NCBI RefSeq assembly: GCF_039523235.1 | Contig: NZ_BAAAEX010000001.1 | DNA from: Castellaniella ginsengisoli | GTDB taxonomy: Bacteria; Pseudomonadota; Gammaproteobacteria; Burkholderiales; Burkholderiaceae_B | Strand: one strand, 5' to 3' | DNA: 64,000 nt | Shown here: positions 43,880 to 53,070 of the stretch, piece after piece | Position numbering within the stretch: position 1 is the stretch's first letter | How the letters are laid out: every line of letters begins with the position of its first letter | Notes under the pieces: model-generated | What the model was told of the DNA's origin: nothing | Seen by the model: only the letters and a program-made list of their open reading frames with translations | Databases searched by the model: none | Program-made: the position numbers and the translations under genes

Positions 43880-45670
43880 ATGAATAAAAGATACGTTCCG
43901 CCTTATGTCATTTTCGAAGTCGCCAACGTTCATGCAGGAAACGTTAACTATCTTGGGCGAATGATCGACGCGTTTTCTCGTGTTGAATACGAGAACAAAG
44001 GCATAAAATTTCAAATTTTCTCTCCAGACGGTATAGCGTTGCCGGATTTTGAATGGTATCCGGTTTACAAGGAACTTTGTTTCGACCGGTCGGTGTGGAA
44101 AAACATGATCAATGAGACCGCCAAATATGGAGATGCCTGGGTTGACATATTTGATGGCTATGGCGCTATTGTTCTGCAAGAAAATATAGATCATATCGTG
44201 GGTATCAAGCTGCAGGCCTCTGTGTTAGAAAATCATGAGATACGCAGTGTTCTTGAGCAGGTCGAGTTTGGAGACCGACGACTGATCATCAATGTATCAG
44301 GATTGGCGCTGGATGAAGTTCATGCGGTATATGATTATTTCTCGGGCATAGCAGAAAATGTCATATTGCAAATAGGCTATCAAAGTTATCCCACGAAAAT
44401 ATCCAATACAGGATTGCAGAAAATTCCAGTTTTGCACGCTGCTTTTCCAGGAGTTCCCCTCTGCATGGCCGATCATGCGGATGCCAATGAAAACTTCGCG
44501 CTGGAGGTTCCTATTTATGCCGCAGTGCTTGGGTGTTCATATATAGAGAAACATTTTTGCCTTGATCGTAAAATGGCAAAGTATGATGGGTTTTCCTCAT
44601 TAGAGCCAGATCAAATGCGATCTCTATGTGCGTCTTTGAAGAACGCGAGCTTGGCGTCTCATGGATTATTTGTTAGTGACGATGAAAAAGAATATCTCGG
44701 AAAGTCCATTCAGATCCCGATAGCGCGTCATGCGATGAACTCTGGCGATCTGATTTCTAAGTCTGACATCATTTTCCGCAGGACAAAGCAAAGCGGTTTG
44801 AGTTTCCGTGAAATTCAAGATATTCAGAACCAAAAGCATCTTTTAGCCATGAGCCCAGCAGCCAATGCATCTTTCCACCGAGAGAATTTTCGGCCTGCAA
44901 ATATTGCAGTTATCGCTGCATGCCGCATGAAATCTTCCCGTCTGCAGCAGAAGGCACTGCTCCCGATTGTTGGTGTTCCTTCGGTTGATCGCTGCTTGTC
45001 TCAGTGTCTGGCGATTCCGGCTGTCCATAGGGTGGTGCTGGCCACGTCTGATCTAGAGGCTGATGCTGTCCTGCGTAACCATACACTTAACGGAGCGGTC
45101 GACTTCTGGCAAGGAGAGCCAGATGATGTAATCAGCAGATATCTTGGAGCCTGTGAACACTTTAATATCGATGTGGTCGTGAGAGTGACGGCGGATTGTC
45201 CTTTGATCCTTCCAGAGATTATTACTTATCTTCTGGAGCAGCATTTTCTCTCTGGCGCTGATTATACGGCAGCCAGAAATGCTGCTGTTGGGACTGCTGG
45301 AGAAATCATTAATGTCCGTGCCCTTAAAAAGGTACGGGATTATTTCGGTGCTGCCGAATATTCTGAATATATGACGTGGTATTTTCAAAATAATCCGGGT
45401 CATTTCAAAATAAATCTAGTGCAATTGCCTCCAAGCCTGGCGCGGGATTACAGAATGACACTGGACTACCAGGAAGATCTTAAAATGTTCAATCGCCTCT
45501 ACGAAAAATTAAATAATGAAAAGAGCTTTTATTCCGCTGATGAGGTATTTGCAGTGTTGGATGGAAATCCGGAAATATCAAAAATAAACGGGCATCTTAC
45601 ATTAAAATATAAAACGGACAAGGATTTGATCGAAACGCTGAATCGGGAAACCAGAATGGAGGCGGTATAA
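43880..45670 (+). CDS. fusion: NeuB-like synthase + SAF + SpsF/PseF-like cytidylyltransferase
   Basis: A 596-residue two-part protein. Residues about 1-345 are NeuB-like: FEVANVHAGN and IKFQIF near the N-terminus, MADHADANENF and YIEKHFCLDRK with the metal-binding His residues, then a SAF-like segment (IPIARHAMNSGDLISKSDI). Residues about 350-590 are a nucleotidyltransferase: AACRMKSSRLQQKALLPI (CTP-binding RMxSSRLxxK), RVTADCPLI. The second part is the only candidate CMP-pseudaminic acid synthetase (PseF role) in the cassette. The first part duplicates a function already given by pseI, and is clearly diverged from it. Inference: it either makes and activates a second nonulosonate or the first part is structural. 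Confidence 0.8.
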   Translation: MNKRYVPPYVIFEVANVHAGNVNYLGRMIDAFSRVEYENKGIKFQIFSPDGIALPDFEWYPVYKELCFDRSVWKNMINETAKYGDAWVDIFDGYGAIVLQENIDHIVGIKLQASVLENHEIRSVLEQVEFGDRRLIINVSGLALDEVHAVYDYFSGIAENVILQIGYQSYPTKISNTGLQKIPVLHAAFPGVPLCMADHADANENFALEVPIYAAVLGCSYIEKHFCLDRKMAKYDGFSSLEPDQMRSLCASLKNASLASHGLFVSDDEKEYLGKSIQIPIARHAMNSGDLISKSDIIFRRTKQSGLSFREIQDIQNQKHLLAMSPAANASFHRENFRPANIAVIAACRMKSSRLQQKALLPIVGVPSVDRCLSQCLAIPAVHRVVLATSDLEADAVLRNHTLNGAVDFWQGEPDDVISRYLGACEHFNIDVVVRVTADCPLILPEIITYLLEQHFLSGADYTAARNAAVGTAGEIINVRALKKVRDYFGAAEYSEYMTWYFQNNPGHFKINLVQLPPSLARDYRMTLDYQEDLKMFNRLYEKLNNEKSFYSADEVFAVLDGNPEISKINGHLTLKYKTDKDLIETLNRETRMEAV

Positions 45671-45735
45671 GAATGACCGTTGGTATAGTGTATGTCGTTG
45701 ATTAAATCGGATTAAGATATTTTGATGAGATTTTA

Positions 45736-46368
45736 ATGAAAAAATTCAAGACTGAACAAGAAGATTTTTGGGCAGGAGATTTCGGTGTTGAGTACATCAA
45801 CCGGAATCAGGGGAAAGAGCTGCTGGCAGCAAATCTAAAATTTTTTTCCAAGGCCCTTAAGAGTGCTAGCGGTTTGCGCTCTTGCATCGAATTCGGCGCA
45901 AATATTGGGATGAATGCAAGAGCACTGCAGTTGCTTTACCCGTCTTTGGATATTCAAGGGATAGAGATCAATTCACAGGCTGCCGACCAATTGAGCGTTG
46001 TTCTGGGCGAGGATCATGTGCATAGAACTTCGATTCTTGAGTTTCAGCCGGATCGTAAGTGGGACTTGGTGCTAATAAAGGGTGTTCTCATACATATCGC
46101 TCCCGACTCATTGACGGAAGTCTATGACAAATTGGTGGCATCCTCTGAACGATACGTGCTAGTGGCGGAGTACTACAATCCAGTTCCAGTGGCTATTTCA
46201 TATCGAGGACATGAAAATCGGCTTTTCAAGCGGGATTTCGCTGGTGAGATCATGAGCCGGTATCCGCAATTACAGCTTATTGATTACGGTTTTGCCTATC
46301 ATCTGGATCCGAGCTTTCCTCAAGATGATATCACTTGGTTCCTGATGGAAAAAACGGCTGATTTTTAA
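45736..46368 (+). CDS. pseudaminic acid biosynthesis-associated methylase
   Basis: A 210-residue class I SAM-dependent methyltransferase: CIEFGANIGMNARAL is the SAM-binding motif and WDLVLIKGVLIHIAPDSL is typical of the small family found next to Pse genes. FKTEQEDFWAGDFGVEYINRN at the N-terminus is its trademark (read in part). The substrate is not known; methylation of the amidino or acyl group of Pse is one possibility. Confidence 0.85.
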   Translation: MKKFKTEQEDFWAGDFGVEYINRNQGKELLAANLKFFSKALKSASGLRSCIEFGANIGMNARALQLLYPSLDIQGIEINSQAADQLSVVLGEDHVHRTSILEFQPDRKWDLVLIKGVLIHIAPDSLTEVYDKLVASSERYVLVAEYYNPVPVAISYRGHENRLFKRDFAGEIMSRYPQLQLIDYGFAYHLDPSFPQDDITWFLMEKTADF

Positions 46369-46376
46369 GGGGGGCT

Positions 46377-47534
46377 ATGATGATTAGATATTGCGCGCAT
46401 TGTGTTATGCCGGATACCAAACCGGATTTGCGGCTTGATGAGCATGGGGTTTGCAATGCCTGTCGCAGTTATGAAATGCGCAATGAAGTTGATTGGGATA
46501 GCCGCTATAAATCGTTGCTGGACATCCTGGATAAATATCGCAACAAGGGCGGAACCAATTGGGATTGCATCGTTCCGGTTAGTGGCGGAAAGGACAGTAC
46601 TTACCAAGTTGTCAGGATGCTGCAGCTTGGCTTGAATCCGCTATGCGTGACATCTACAACGTGTGACCTGACAGAGATCGGTCGGAAGAATATTGAAAAT
46701 ATCAAGCAGTTGGGTGTCGATTATATCGAAGTCAGTCCTAATCCAGTCGTCAGGGCCAAGATGAATAGGATCGGCCTGATGCAGGTGGGTGACATCTCTT
46801 GGCCGGAGCATGTCGGAATATTCACAATCCCTGTGCGCGCAGCAGTGCAATTCAATGTGCCGTTGATCGTATGGGGGGAAAATTCTCAGAATGAGTATGG
46901 TGGTCCGGCTGCCGCTGCTGAGAATAATGTGCTTGACCGCCGATGGCTGGAGGAGTTTGGTGGCTTGTTGGGGATGCGGGTTACAGATCTTTTGGGCATG
47001 GAAGGGATAGAGCAGAAACATCTCATCAATTACACCTATCCTACCGATGCCGAACTTGCACGCGTTGGGGTAACTGGGTTGTTCCTTGGGCACTATATAC
47101 CATGGGACGGGCTTTCAAATGCCTTGATTGCCCAAGCCAATGGCTTCACTACCTATCATAAGACGGTGGAAGGATCCATGGTCAGTTATGAGAATCTCGA
47201 TAACTATCAGACGGGGATTCACGATTATTTTAAATTTTTGAAATTTGGTTTTGGGCGTGCGACTGATCTTGCTTGTCTGCATATCCGCCGCGGTCGCCTC
47301 AGCAGGTTGGATGGTTTGGATGCTGTGAAACGCCTGGACGGCAGGTTTCCCTGGGAGTATTTGGGGAAAGGTCTAGAAGATATTCTGAGGCCATTGGATG
47401 TCACTGTTGATGAATTTATAAAAATCTGCGACAGATTTACAAACAAAAAACTATTTCAGCGTGACTCTGCAGGTGGCTTGTTGAAAGATCGACATGGCAA
47501 TCTGAAGAAAATCAATGATGATAATATCCCATGA
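46377..47534 (+). CDS. N-acetyl sugar amidotransferase (WbpG/PseA-like), set 2
   Basis: A 385-residue ATP-dependent amidotransferase: zinc-ribbon CAHCVMPDT and CNAC, PP-loop VPVSGGKDSTY (near residue 66) and CDLTEIGRKNIENIKQLGVDYIE. It differs clearly from the set 1 enzyme at 37382 (the PP-loop reads SGGKDS rather than SGGVDS), so it is not a recent duplicate. Position among the pse genes suggests that it makes an acetamidino form of pseudaminic acid, as PseA does in Campylobacter. The stop overlaps the next gene by 4 bases. Confidence 0.88.
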   Translation: MMIRYCAHCVMPDTKPDLRLDEHGVCNACRSYEMRNEVDWDSRYKSLLDILDKYRNKGGTNWDCIVPVSGGKDSTYQVVRMLQLGLNPLCVTSTTCDLTEIGRKNIENIKQLGVDYIEVSPNPVVRAKMNRIGLMQVGDISWPEHVGIFTIPVRAAVQFNVPLIVWGENSQNEYGGPAAAAENNVLDRRWLEEFGGLLGMRVTDLLGMEGIEQKHLINYTYPTDAELARVGVTGLFLGHYIPWDGLSNALIAQANGFTTYHKTVEGSMVSYENLDNYQTGIHDYFKFLKFGFGRATDLACLHIRRGRLSRLDGLDAVKRLDGRFPWEYLGKGLEDILRPLDVTVDEFIKICDRFTNKKLFQRDSAGGLLKDRHGNLKKINDDNIP

Positions 47535-48172
47535 TCGTCGGTATAATTGATTATGGTGTTGGTAATCTAGGTTCTCTGGCCCACTCCTTACAGGGGCATG
47601 GTGAGGTCCGGCTGTTGGCCAACCCTCTCGATGCTATTCAGGCAGACCGGTTGATTCTTCCGGGTGTGGGGAATTTTTCAGATTGTGCATTACGCTTACA
47701 TCGGACAGGCTGGTGGAGTGCGCTGCTTGATGCGGTCTTGGGGAGATATCAACCTCTGCTCGGAATTTGCGTGGGCATGCAATTGCTTTGCGATTTGGGG
47801 CACGAAGGGGCTGAAGGCTCCGATGATGTAGGTGTCTCAGGTCTTGGATTGATCCGCGGTGAAGTCCGGCATCTTTCTAGTTTGGGATGCGAGCTTCGAA
47901 TTCCTCATGTCGGTTGGAATTCAATAGAACTTCCTTCTGGGTCGACTGGCTTATTTCAGGGGATTCCGAATGGCACGGACTTTTATTTTGTGCACAGTTA
48001 TGCCTTCGACGTGGTGGATCAGGAAGATATCGTTGCTACCACAAATTATGGTGTGCTTTTGCCGGTGGCGATCCGTAAGGGGCTTGTATGGGGAGTTCAG
48101 TTCCATCCGGAAAAAAGTTCCAAGGCTGGGCAAATATTTTTGAAGAATTTTGTATTGACAGAAGTATGTTGA
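47531..48172 (+). CDS. hisH: HisH-like glutamine amidotransferase, set 2
   Basis: A 213-residue class I glutaminase: IIDYGVGNLGSLAHSL, the Cys in LGICVGMQLLCDLG and the His/Glu in VQFHPEKSSKAG. Low-GC relative of set 1. It should feed ammonia to the adjacent HisF-like and amidotransferase proteins. It overlaps both neighbours (4 and 7 bases). Confidence 0.9.
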   Translation: MIVGIIDYGVGNLGSLAHSLQGHGEVRLLANPLDAIQADRLILPGVGNFSDCALRLHRTGWWSALLDAVLGRYQPLLGICVGMQLLCDLGHEGAEGSDDVGVSGLGLIRGEVRHLSSLGCELRIPHVGWNSIELPSGSTGLFQGIPNGTDFYFVHSYAFDVVDQEDIVATTNYGVLLPVAIRKGLVWGVQFHPEKSSKAGQIFLKNFVLTEVC

Positions 48173-48951
48173 AAGTACGAGTGATCCCTACGCTGTTATG
48201 GAAACAGTTCGGACTTGTAAAAGGTATTGGTTTTGATAGTTGGCGTCGAGTTGGTTCGGTACTGCCTGCCATTCGGGTGTACGCAGCTCGGGAAGTTGAT
48301 GAGCTTATTCTTGTTGATATCGCGGCGCATCAACCTGGCAATGAGTTGGATTTTGACTCAATCGAGGATTTGAGCCAGGATTGCCACATTCCACTGACTA
48401 TTGGGGGTGGGGTGCGGCATCTCGATCAGGTTTCCGCGCTTTTACGTGCGGGTGCAGATAAGATAAGCATTAATACTGCGGCATATGATTGTCCTCAACT
48501 GATTCCCCAAATTGCGCGCCGGCATGGGGTGCAATGTATCGTGGCAAGTGTTGATGTTCGTGTTGATGATAGAGGAAATTGGAAGTGCTTCAGCCATGCA
48601 GGTACTCGGCCAACGGGTCTATATGCCGTTAAATGGGCTCGTCAATTGGAAGCCATGGGGGCTGGTGAGATACTGATTACTTCTATTGATCGGGATGGCA
48701 CAATGGCGGGTTATGATCTTGGCCTGATTGAAACCATAGCGAGTGCGGTCAATATCCCGGTAATCGCGTCCGGTGGGGCTGGTTCGTATCAACACATGGT
48801 TGATGCGGTGATGCAAGGCGGTGCGGCGGCAGTGGCTGCCGCCAGCATGTTTCATTTTACTGAGCAAACCCCGGCTGGCGCCAAGAGAGCGCTGGCCGAC
48901 GCTGGCGTTCCTGTCCGTTGGCCATTGGATGTGTTCGGCGATACGAGTTGA
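48166..48951 (+). CDS. hisF: HisF-like cyclase subunit, set 2
   Basis: A 261-residue HisF barrel: MLKVRVIPTLLWKQFGLVKG, LTIGGGVRHLDQV, DKISINTAA and ITSIDRDGTMAGYDL. I chose the ATG at 48166 since the barrel begins there; the 26 residues of open frame before it lie inside hisH. It is the ammonia channel of the second amidination complex. Confidence 0.9.
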   Translation: MLKVRVIPTLLWKQFGLVKGIGFDSWRRVGSVLPAIRVYAAREVDELILVDIAAHQPGNELDFDSIEDLSQDCHIPLTIGGGVRHLDQVSALLRAGADKISINTAAYDCPQLIPQIARRHGVQCIVASVDVRVDDRGNWKCFSHAGTRPTGLYAVKWARQLEAMGAGEILITSIDRDGTMAGYDLGLIETIASAVNIPVIASGGAGSYQHMVDAVMQGGAAAVAAASMFHFTEQTPAGAKRALADAGVPVRWPLDVFGDTS

Positions 48952-48956
48952 GTGTG

Positions 48957-50069
48957 ATGCGAACCGCGGTCTTCCGAGCTGATGCATCAGTACAAATTGG
49001 GACAGGCCATGTTATGCGTTGCTTAACATTGGCTGATGCTCTTCGCTCTAGGGGAATCAGTTCGACATTTATCTGCCGTGATCATCCAGGCCATTTGGCG
49101 ACCGTGATCCAGGCACGCGGTTATTCTGTAAATATGTTGCCGGCGCCTGCTGGATGGCGAGAGGGCGCTCAGCCAGGGCACCTCGCTCATTCGGCATGGT
49201 TGGGTTCTACCCAGGCGATGGATTCTGCAGCATGCCGTCCTCTGCTCGAGAACCTGCGTCCCTATTGGCTGATTGTGGACCATTATGCGCTGGATGAATA
49301 TTGGGAGATGTCGCTACGAGATTGTTACGCGCGTCTTCTTGTGATCGATGATCTGGCCGATAGGCGCCATCAGTGTGACGTGTTGCTGGATCAGAATCTT
49401 GGGCGCACGGAAACAGATTATCTAAATTTGACCCCGACGCAGTGCCGAAGACTTATTGGTCCTCACTATGCACTTTTGCGGCCCGAGTTTTCCGCTACAC
49501 GCAGCTATAGCGTACTCCGTCGCCGATCTATGTCTCTGAAGTACTGGTTAATCACGATGGGAGGGGTGGATTCGGAAAACATAACCGGACGTATTCTGGA
49601 TGTGATGGCAGGTATCAAGTTGCCTAAGGAGAGCAGAATTACGGTGATCATGGGGGCTAATGCACCACATTCGGCTACTGTGAAACGGCAGGCTGCAAGT
49701 ATCGGAGTCCCTACCGAAGTTCTTTTCGGTGTAAATGATATGGCTCGGCATATGGCTGAAAATGATCTATGTATCGGTGCGGCAGGCGGTACTGCTTGGG
49801 AGAGGTGCTGCTTAGGTGTGCCGACATTGTTAGTAGTATTGGCAGAGAATCAAGTATCCGGAGCAAATGCAATAGTGAAGGCTGGCGCTGCGGAATTACT
49901 TGCCGTTGACCGGATCGGACTTGATTTGCCGCAGTGGATTCGTGATTTTCAAGAGAACCCAGAGCGCCTTGAGCGCATGAGCCAAGCAGGGCTTGCAATG
50001 ATTTCAGGGACAGGTGCGGAAGATGTGGCTACCTTCCTCGCATCAGGAGAGTATGCCAATGGCCGATAG
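48957..50069 (+). CDS. pseG: UDP-sugar hydrolase PseG
   Basis: A 370-residue GT-B-fold hydrolase: FRADASVQIGTGHVMRCLTLA with the catalytic His, YWLIVDHYALDEYWE, LDQNLGR and GAAGGTAWERCCLGVPTL. It removes UDP from UDP-2,4-diacetamido-2,4,6-trideoxy-beta-L-altropyranose. ATG at 48957 is 5 bases after hisF. It overlaps pseH by 11 bases. Confidence 0.92.
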   Translation: MRTAVFRADASVQIGTGHVMRCLTLADALRSRGISSTFICRDHPGHLATVIQARGYSVNMLPAPAGWREGAQPGHLAHSAWLGSTQAMDSAACRPLLENLRPYWLIVDHYALDEYWEMSLRDCYARLLVIDDLADRRHQCDVLLDQNLGRTETDYLNLTPTQCRRLIGPHYALLRPEFSATRSYSVLRRRSMSLKYWLITMGGVDSENITGRILDVMAGIKLPKESRITVIMGANAPHSATVKRQAASIGVPTEVLFGVNDMARHMAENDLCIGAAGGTAWERCCLGVPTLLVVLAENQVSGANAIVKAGAAELLAVDRIGLDLPQWIRDFQENPERLERMSQAGLAMISGTGAEDVATFLASGEYANGR

Positions 50070-50577
50070 GCGAATTCGAGCAATGATTGAGTCAGATTTA
50101 GAGCAAGTTCTAAGTTGGCGTAATCATCCGGACATCCGAGAAAATATGTTTACACGTCAGGAAATAAGCCAATCGGAGCATCAGGCATGGTTCACTGGGC
50201 TTCAGCGCGATCCTCTGAGGTGTGCTTTATTGTACGAGGAGGATGGGTTGCCGCTTGGTGTCATAACACTAAGGCGCCTGCAGGGGATGTCTGTAGCAGA
50301 GTGGGGATTCTATCGAGATCCCGGTGCCCCGAAAGGAACAGGATTTCCGATGGGTGTTTTGGCCTTAGACCATGCATTCAAATTTCTTGGATTGCATAAA
50401 GTGTATGGGGAAGTCATTGGCAGTAATGTTGCTTCCATCGGGTTTCATAGGAGGCTAGGCTTTCTTCAGGAAGGATTGCTACGGGATCATTTCGAAACGA
50501 ATGGTTGCTATGAGGATGTCTTGTGCTTCGGAATACTGGCGGAGGAGTGGAAATCCATGAGGGAACAAAAGCTATGA
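50059..50577 (+). CDS. pseH: GNAT N-acetyltransferase PseH
   Basis: A 172-residue GNAT acetyltransferase: RAMIESDLEQVLSWRNHPDI, EWGFYRDPGAPKGTG and a C-terminal KVYGEVIGSNVASIGFHRRLGF with the acetyl-CoA site (read in part). It acetylates N4 of the PseC product. I chose the ATG at 50059, correctly spaced from GGAGA, over 50053 and 50014. The stop overlaps pseI by 4 bases. Confidence 0.9.
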   Translation: MADRRIRAMIESDLEQVLSWRNHPDIRENMFTRQEISQSEHQAWFTGLQRDPLRCALLYEEDGLPLGVITLRRLQGMSVAEWGFYRDPGAPKGTGFPMGVLALDHAFKFLGLHKVYGEVIGSNVASIGFHRRLGFLQEGLLRDHFETNGCYEDVLCFGILAEEWKSMREQKL

Positions 50578-51635
50578 AGAAACATGCATCATTTATGATA
50601 GACGGACGCATGGTTGGAAAGGATCATCCGCCTTATATCATTGCTGAAGTTTCTGCGAATCATAATGGAAGTCTTGAGAGAGCAACACGCATCATTGAAC
50701 AGGCAAAGGAAGCGGGTGCCGATGCTGTCAAGTTGCAGACCTATACTGCCGATACGATCACCTTGAATTGTGATACTGAAGCATTTCAGATTAACGGTGG
50801 GCTCTGGAATGGCAAGACGCTCTATCAGCTCTATCAAGATGCACATATGCCGTGGGAATGGCATCGTCCGCTATTTGATAGGGCTAGAGAGTTGGGGATC
50901 ACAATATTTAGTAGTCCATTTGATAATAGTGCAGTCGACCTATTGGAGAATCTGGGGGCGCCGGCATACAAGATCGCATCATTTGAGGTGGTGGATTTGC
51001 CTCTGATCAAGTATGTGGCAAGCACTGGGAAGCCGATGATAATTTCTACAGGCATGGCGGATATGGCTGAGATTCAAGAGGCTATCGATACTGCTTACGA
51101 TAATGGATGTAAGGATGTGGCTATTTTACATTGTGTCAGCGGATATCCCGCACCCGCTTCAGATTACAATTTAAATACAATATCAGACATGGCGCGACGT
51201 TATGAGGTGGTGACCGGGCTGTCGGATCATACGCTGGATAATGCTACTGCCATCGCTAGCATCGCGCTGGGGGCCTCTATTATTGAGAAACATTTCACTC
51301 TTGATCGGGAGGGTGGCGGTGCCGATGATAGTTTCTCCTTGGAGCCACATGAGCTCGCCGTATTATGCAGGGATTCTAGAACTGCCTGGTCAGCTCTGGG
51401 AAGCATTGATTATGGACGAAAGCCCAGTGAAAAAGATAATGCCAAATTTCGGCGCTCGCTTTACTTTGTTCGGGCATTAAAGGCAGGAGATATTGTTACG
51501 GATCAGTGCGTCAGAAGTGTTCGTCCTGGCTATGGTTTGGCGCCGAAGCATCTAAGCGAGGTTATTGGCCGTCGTGTCTGCCGTGATATTGAGCGATGCG
51601 AGCCTGTTAATTGGGATGCTTTTGGTGATGAATGA
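50574..51635 (+). CDS. pseI: pseudaminic acid synthase PseI
   Basis: A 353-residue NeuB-family synthase that condenses 6-deoxy-AltdiNAc with phosphoenolpyruvate. PPYIIAEVSANHNGSLERA, VKLQTYTADTITL, FSSPFDNSAVDLL, GLSDHTLDN and ASIIEKHFTLDRE are classical; a C-terminal SAF (antifreeze-like) domain follows (RSLYFVRALKAGDIVTDQ). Complete and typical in length, in contrast to the diverged NeuB half of the fusion at 43880. Confidence 0.94.
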   Translation: MKKHASFMIDGRMVGKDHPPYIIAEVSANHNGSLERATRIIEQAKEAGADAVKLQTYTADTITLNCDTEAFQINGGLWNGKTLYQLYQDAHMPWEWHRPLFDRARELGITIFSSPFDNSAVDLLENLGAPAYKIASFEVVDLPLIKYVASTGKPMIISTGMADMAEIQEAIDTAYDNGCKDVAILHCVSGYPAPASDYNLNTISDMARRYEVVTGLSDHTLDNATAIASIALGASIIEKHFTLDREGGGADDSFSLEPHELAVLCRDSRTAWSALGSIDYGRKPSEKDNAKFRRSLYFVRALKAGDIVTDQCVRSVRPGYGLAPKHLSEVIGRRVCRDIERCEPVNWDAFGDE

Positions 51636-52873
51636 TGGTCAGTATGGGCTCATTGGGAGGCTTGCTGAGGACTTTGGGTTGCCCAGGCGCTAAGGCGCTT
51701 CCATCAAAGGTTGATGTTTTGCTGGTTCGGCACGACTTGGATTGTGGATATTCTTACAATGGACTTGCGTATTCCCATATTTTAGATAGCGTCTCAGATG
51801 TTCTGAAAGATCTTGGGAAGACTTGCTGTACGGTAGCGTCGCCTTATAGCTTTTTAGTGGGGGAGAAGGCGTATGGAAGTCCTTTCTGTATAAATAGAGC
51901 GTACGCATTTGCTACTATTTTCTCCAAGCTTAAATTTGGCGGCGATCGAGTAAGATCAAACATATATGCAAAGAAAAACGTATGGCGAACAGTGATCGAA
52001 GCTGTTTCGCCGAGAGCGATTATTGGCATTGCTCCGGGGCCCGAACTTTGCTGGGCAGCAAATGAAATGTCGGTTCCTGTGTACGATGTCCAGCATGGAG
52101 TCATTAATGAGGGGCATGTTGTATACAAGGAAATACTAAGAGATGGTCCGGATGAGTATGTGCCTTCTGGTTTTCTGTGTTGGGATCGTACAGCAGCGGA
52201 TACCCTTGAATGGGCTCGTAAGCGTGGACGGGAAGTACATGTCATAGGAAATCCGTGGTTTCAACGATTTATCCATCGAAGAGAAAGTGATTCGCTTGTT
52301 GAAGAGGTGTTATCTGACTGCATACCTAGTTTGGTTGGTAAAAAAACCATTCTTGTGACGATGCAATGGGGTTTGCGAGAATTTTTTAAGGATCCAGACT
52401 ATTATGAGTTTCTTCCAGAGGCTCTAATTCAGGCCATCAACGCATCTAAGAATGAATACAATTGGTGGTTGAGACTCCATCCTGTGCAGGTTCGTAGCGG
52501 AATCAAGGACAAGGTAGTGTCCTTTTTAGAGCGCTCTTTTGGCAAGGAGGGAGCTGTTTGTTGGGAGTTGCCTACATCGCTGCCGTTGCCACTGGTATTG
52601 GCGAAATGTGATTTACATATTACTGATTGCGGTTCGACGACAATTGAAGCTGGGTGGTATGGAATTCCGACGGCCTTATTAAATGATCGCTATGAAAATG
52701 GAGGGATACTTAAGAAGTATTTTCTACCAGAACGGTCGTGCGGCTTGGCAGTCTGTGTTTCACAAGACGTATCTCATATCTTGGAATGGGTGAGTTTTTA
52801 CAAGCGTTCTGAAACCGGCACATGGAAGGGTGGAAATGTTCGCGATGTTTTGTCTGGCATCGTCTCTGGCTAG
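51632..52873 (+). CDS. putative GT-B glycosyltransferase, candidate Pse transferase
   Basis: A 413-residue soluble protein I cannot place in a named family. The layout is that of a GT-B fold: VYDVQHGVINEG in the first half resembles the QHG motif of capsule and CDP-glycerol-type transferases, TILVTMQWGLREFF opens the second half, and ITDCGSTTIEAGWYGIPTALL resembles the donor-binding end of that group. It overlaps pseI by 4 bases and ends the pse gene run, so transfer of the CMP-activated nonulosonate is the best guess. Confidence 0.55.
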   Translation: MMVSMGSLGGLLRTLGCPGAKALPSKVDVLLVRHDLDCGYSYNGLAYSHILDSVSDVLKDLGKTCCTVASPYSFLVGEKAYGSPFCINRAYAFATIFSKLKFGGDRVRSNIYAKKNVWRTVIEAVSPRAIIGIAPGPELCWAANEMSVPVYDVQHGVINEGHVVYKEILRDGPDEYVPSGFLCWDRTAADTLEWARKRGREVHVIGNPWFQRFIHRRESDSLVEEVLSDCIPSLVGKKTILVTMQWGLREFFKDPDYYEFLPEALIQAINASKNEYNWWLRLHPVQVRSGIKDKVVSFLERSFGKEGAVCWELPTSLPLPLVLAKCDLHITDCGSTTIEAGWYGIPTALLNDRYENGGILKKYFLPERSCGLAVCVSQDVSHILEWVSFYKRSETGTWKGGNVRDVLSGIVSG

Positions 52874-53070
52874 TGGATTCAGTCGAATTAAGTAATTATT
52901 GTTTTCTTGTTTTCTGTGTTGTGACAAATTTTACGTAGAAATTATCCGATATTGATCGGTATATTTACTGGGCCGTGACGGAGGTAAGTGGGTTTTGGCC
53001 GGTGAGAGCAAAGAGATCTGAAATGCGCATATTAGAAATATTGCTGCTTTATGCAGAAAATGGACAATAA
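52874..53070. other. 197-base AT-rich gap
   Basis: The first sizeable non-coding gap since the ops element. No hairpin with T-tract, promoter pair or repeat could be identified with confidence. It may mark a junction between cassettes. Confidence 0.5.

Noticed and set aside
51828..51840. A second ops-like sequence (ACGGTAGCGTC)
   Set aside because: It lies inside a coding region and lacks the leading GGCGG, so it is probably chance.
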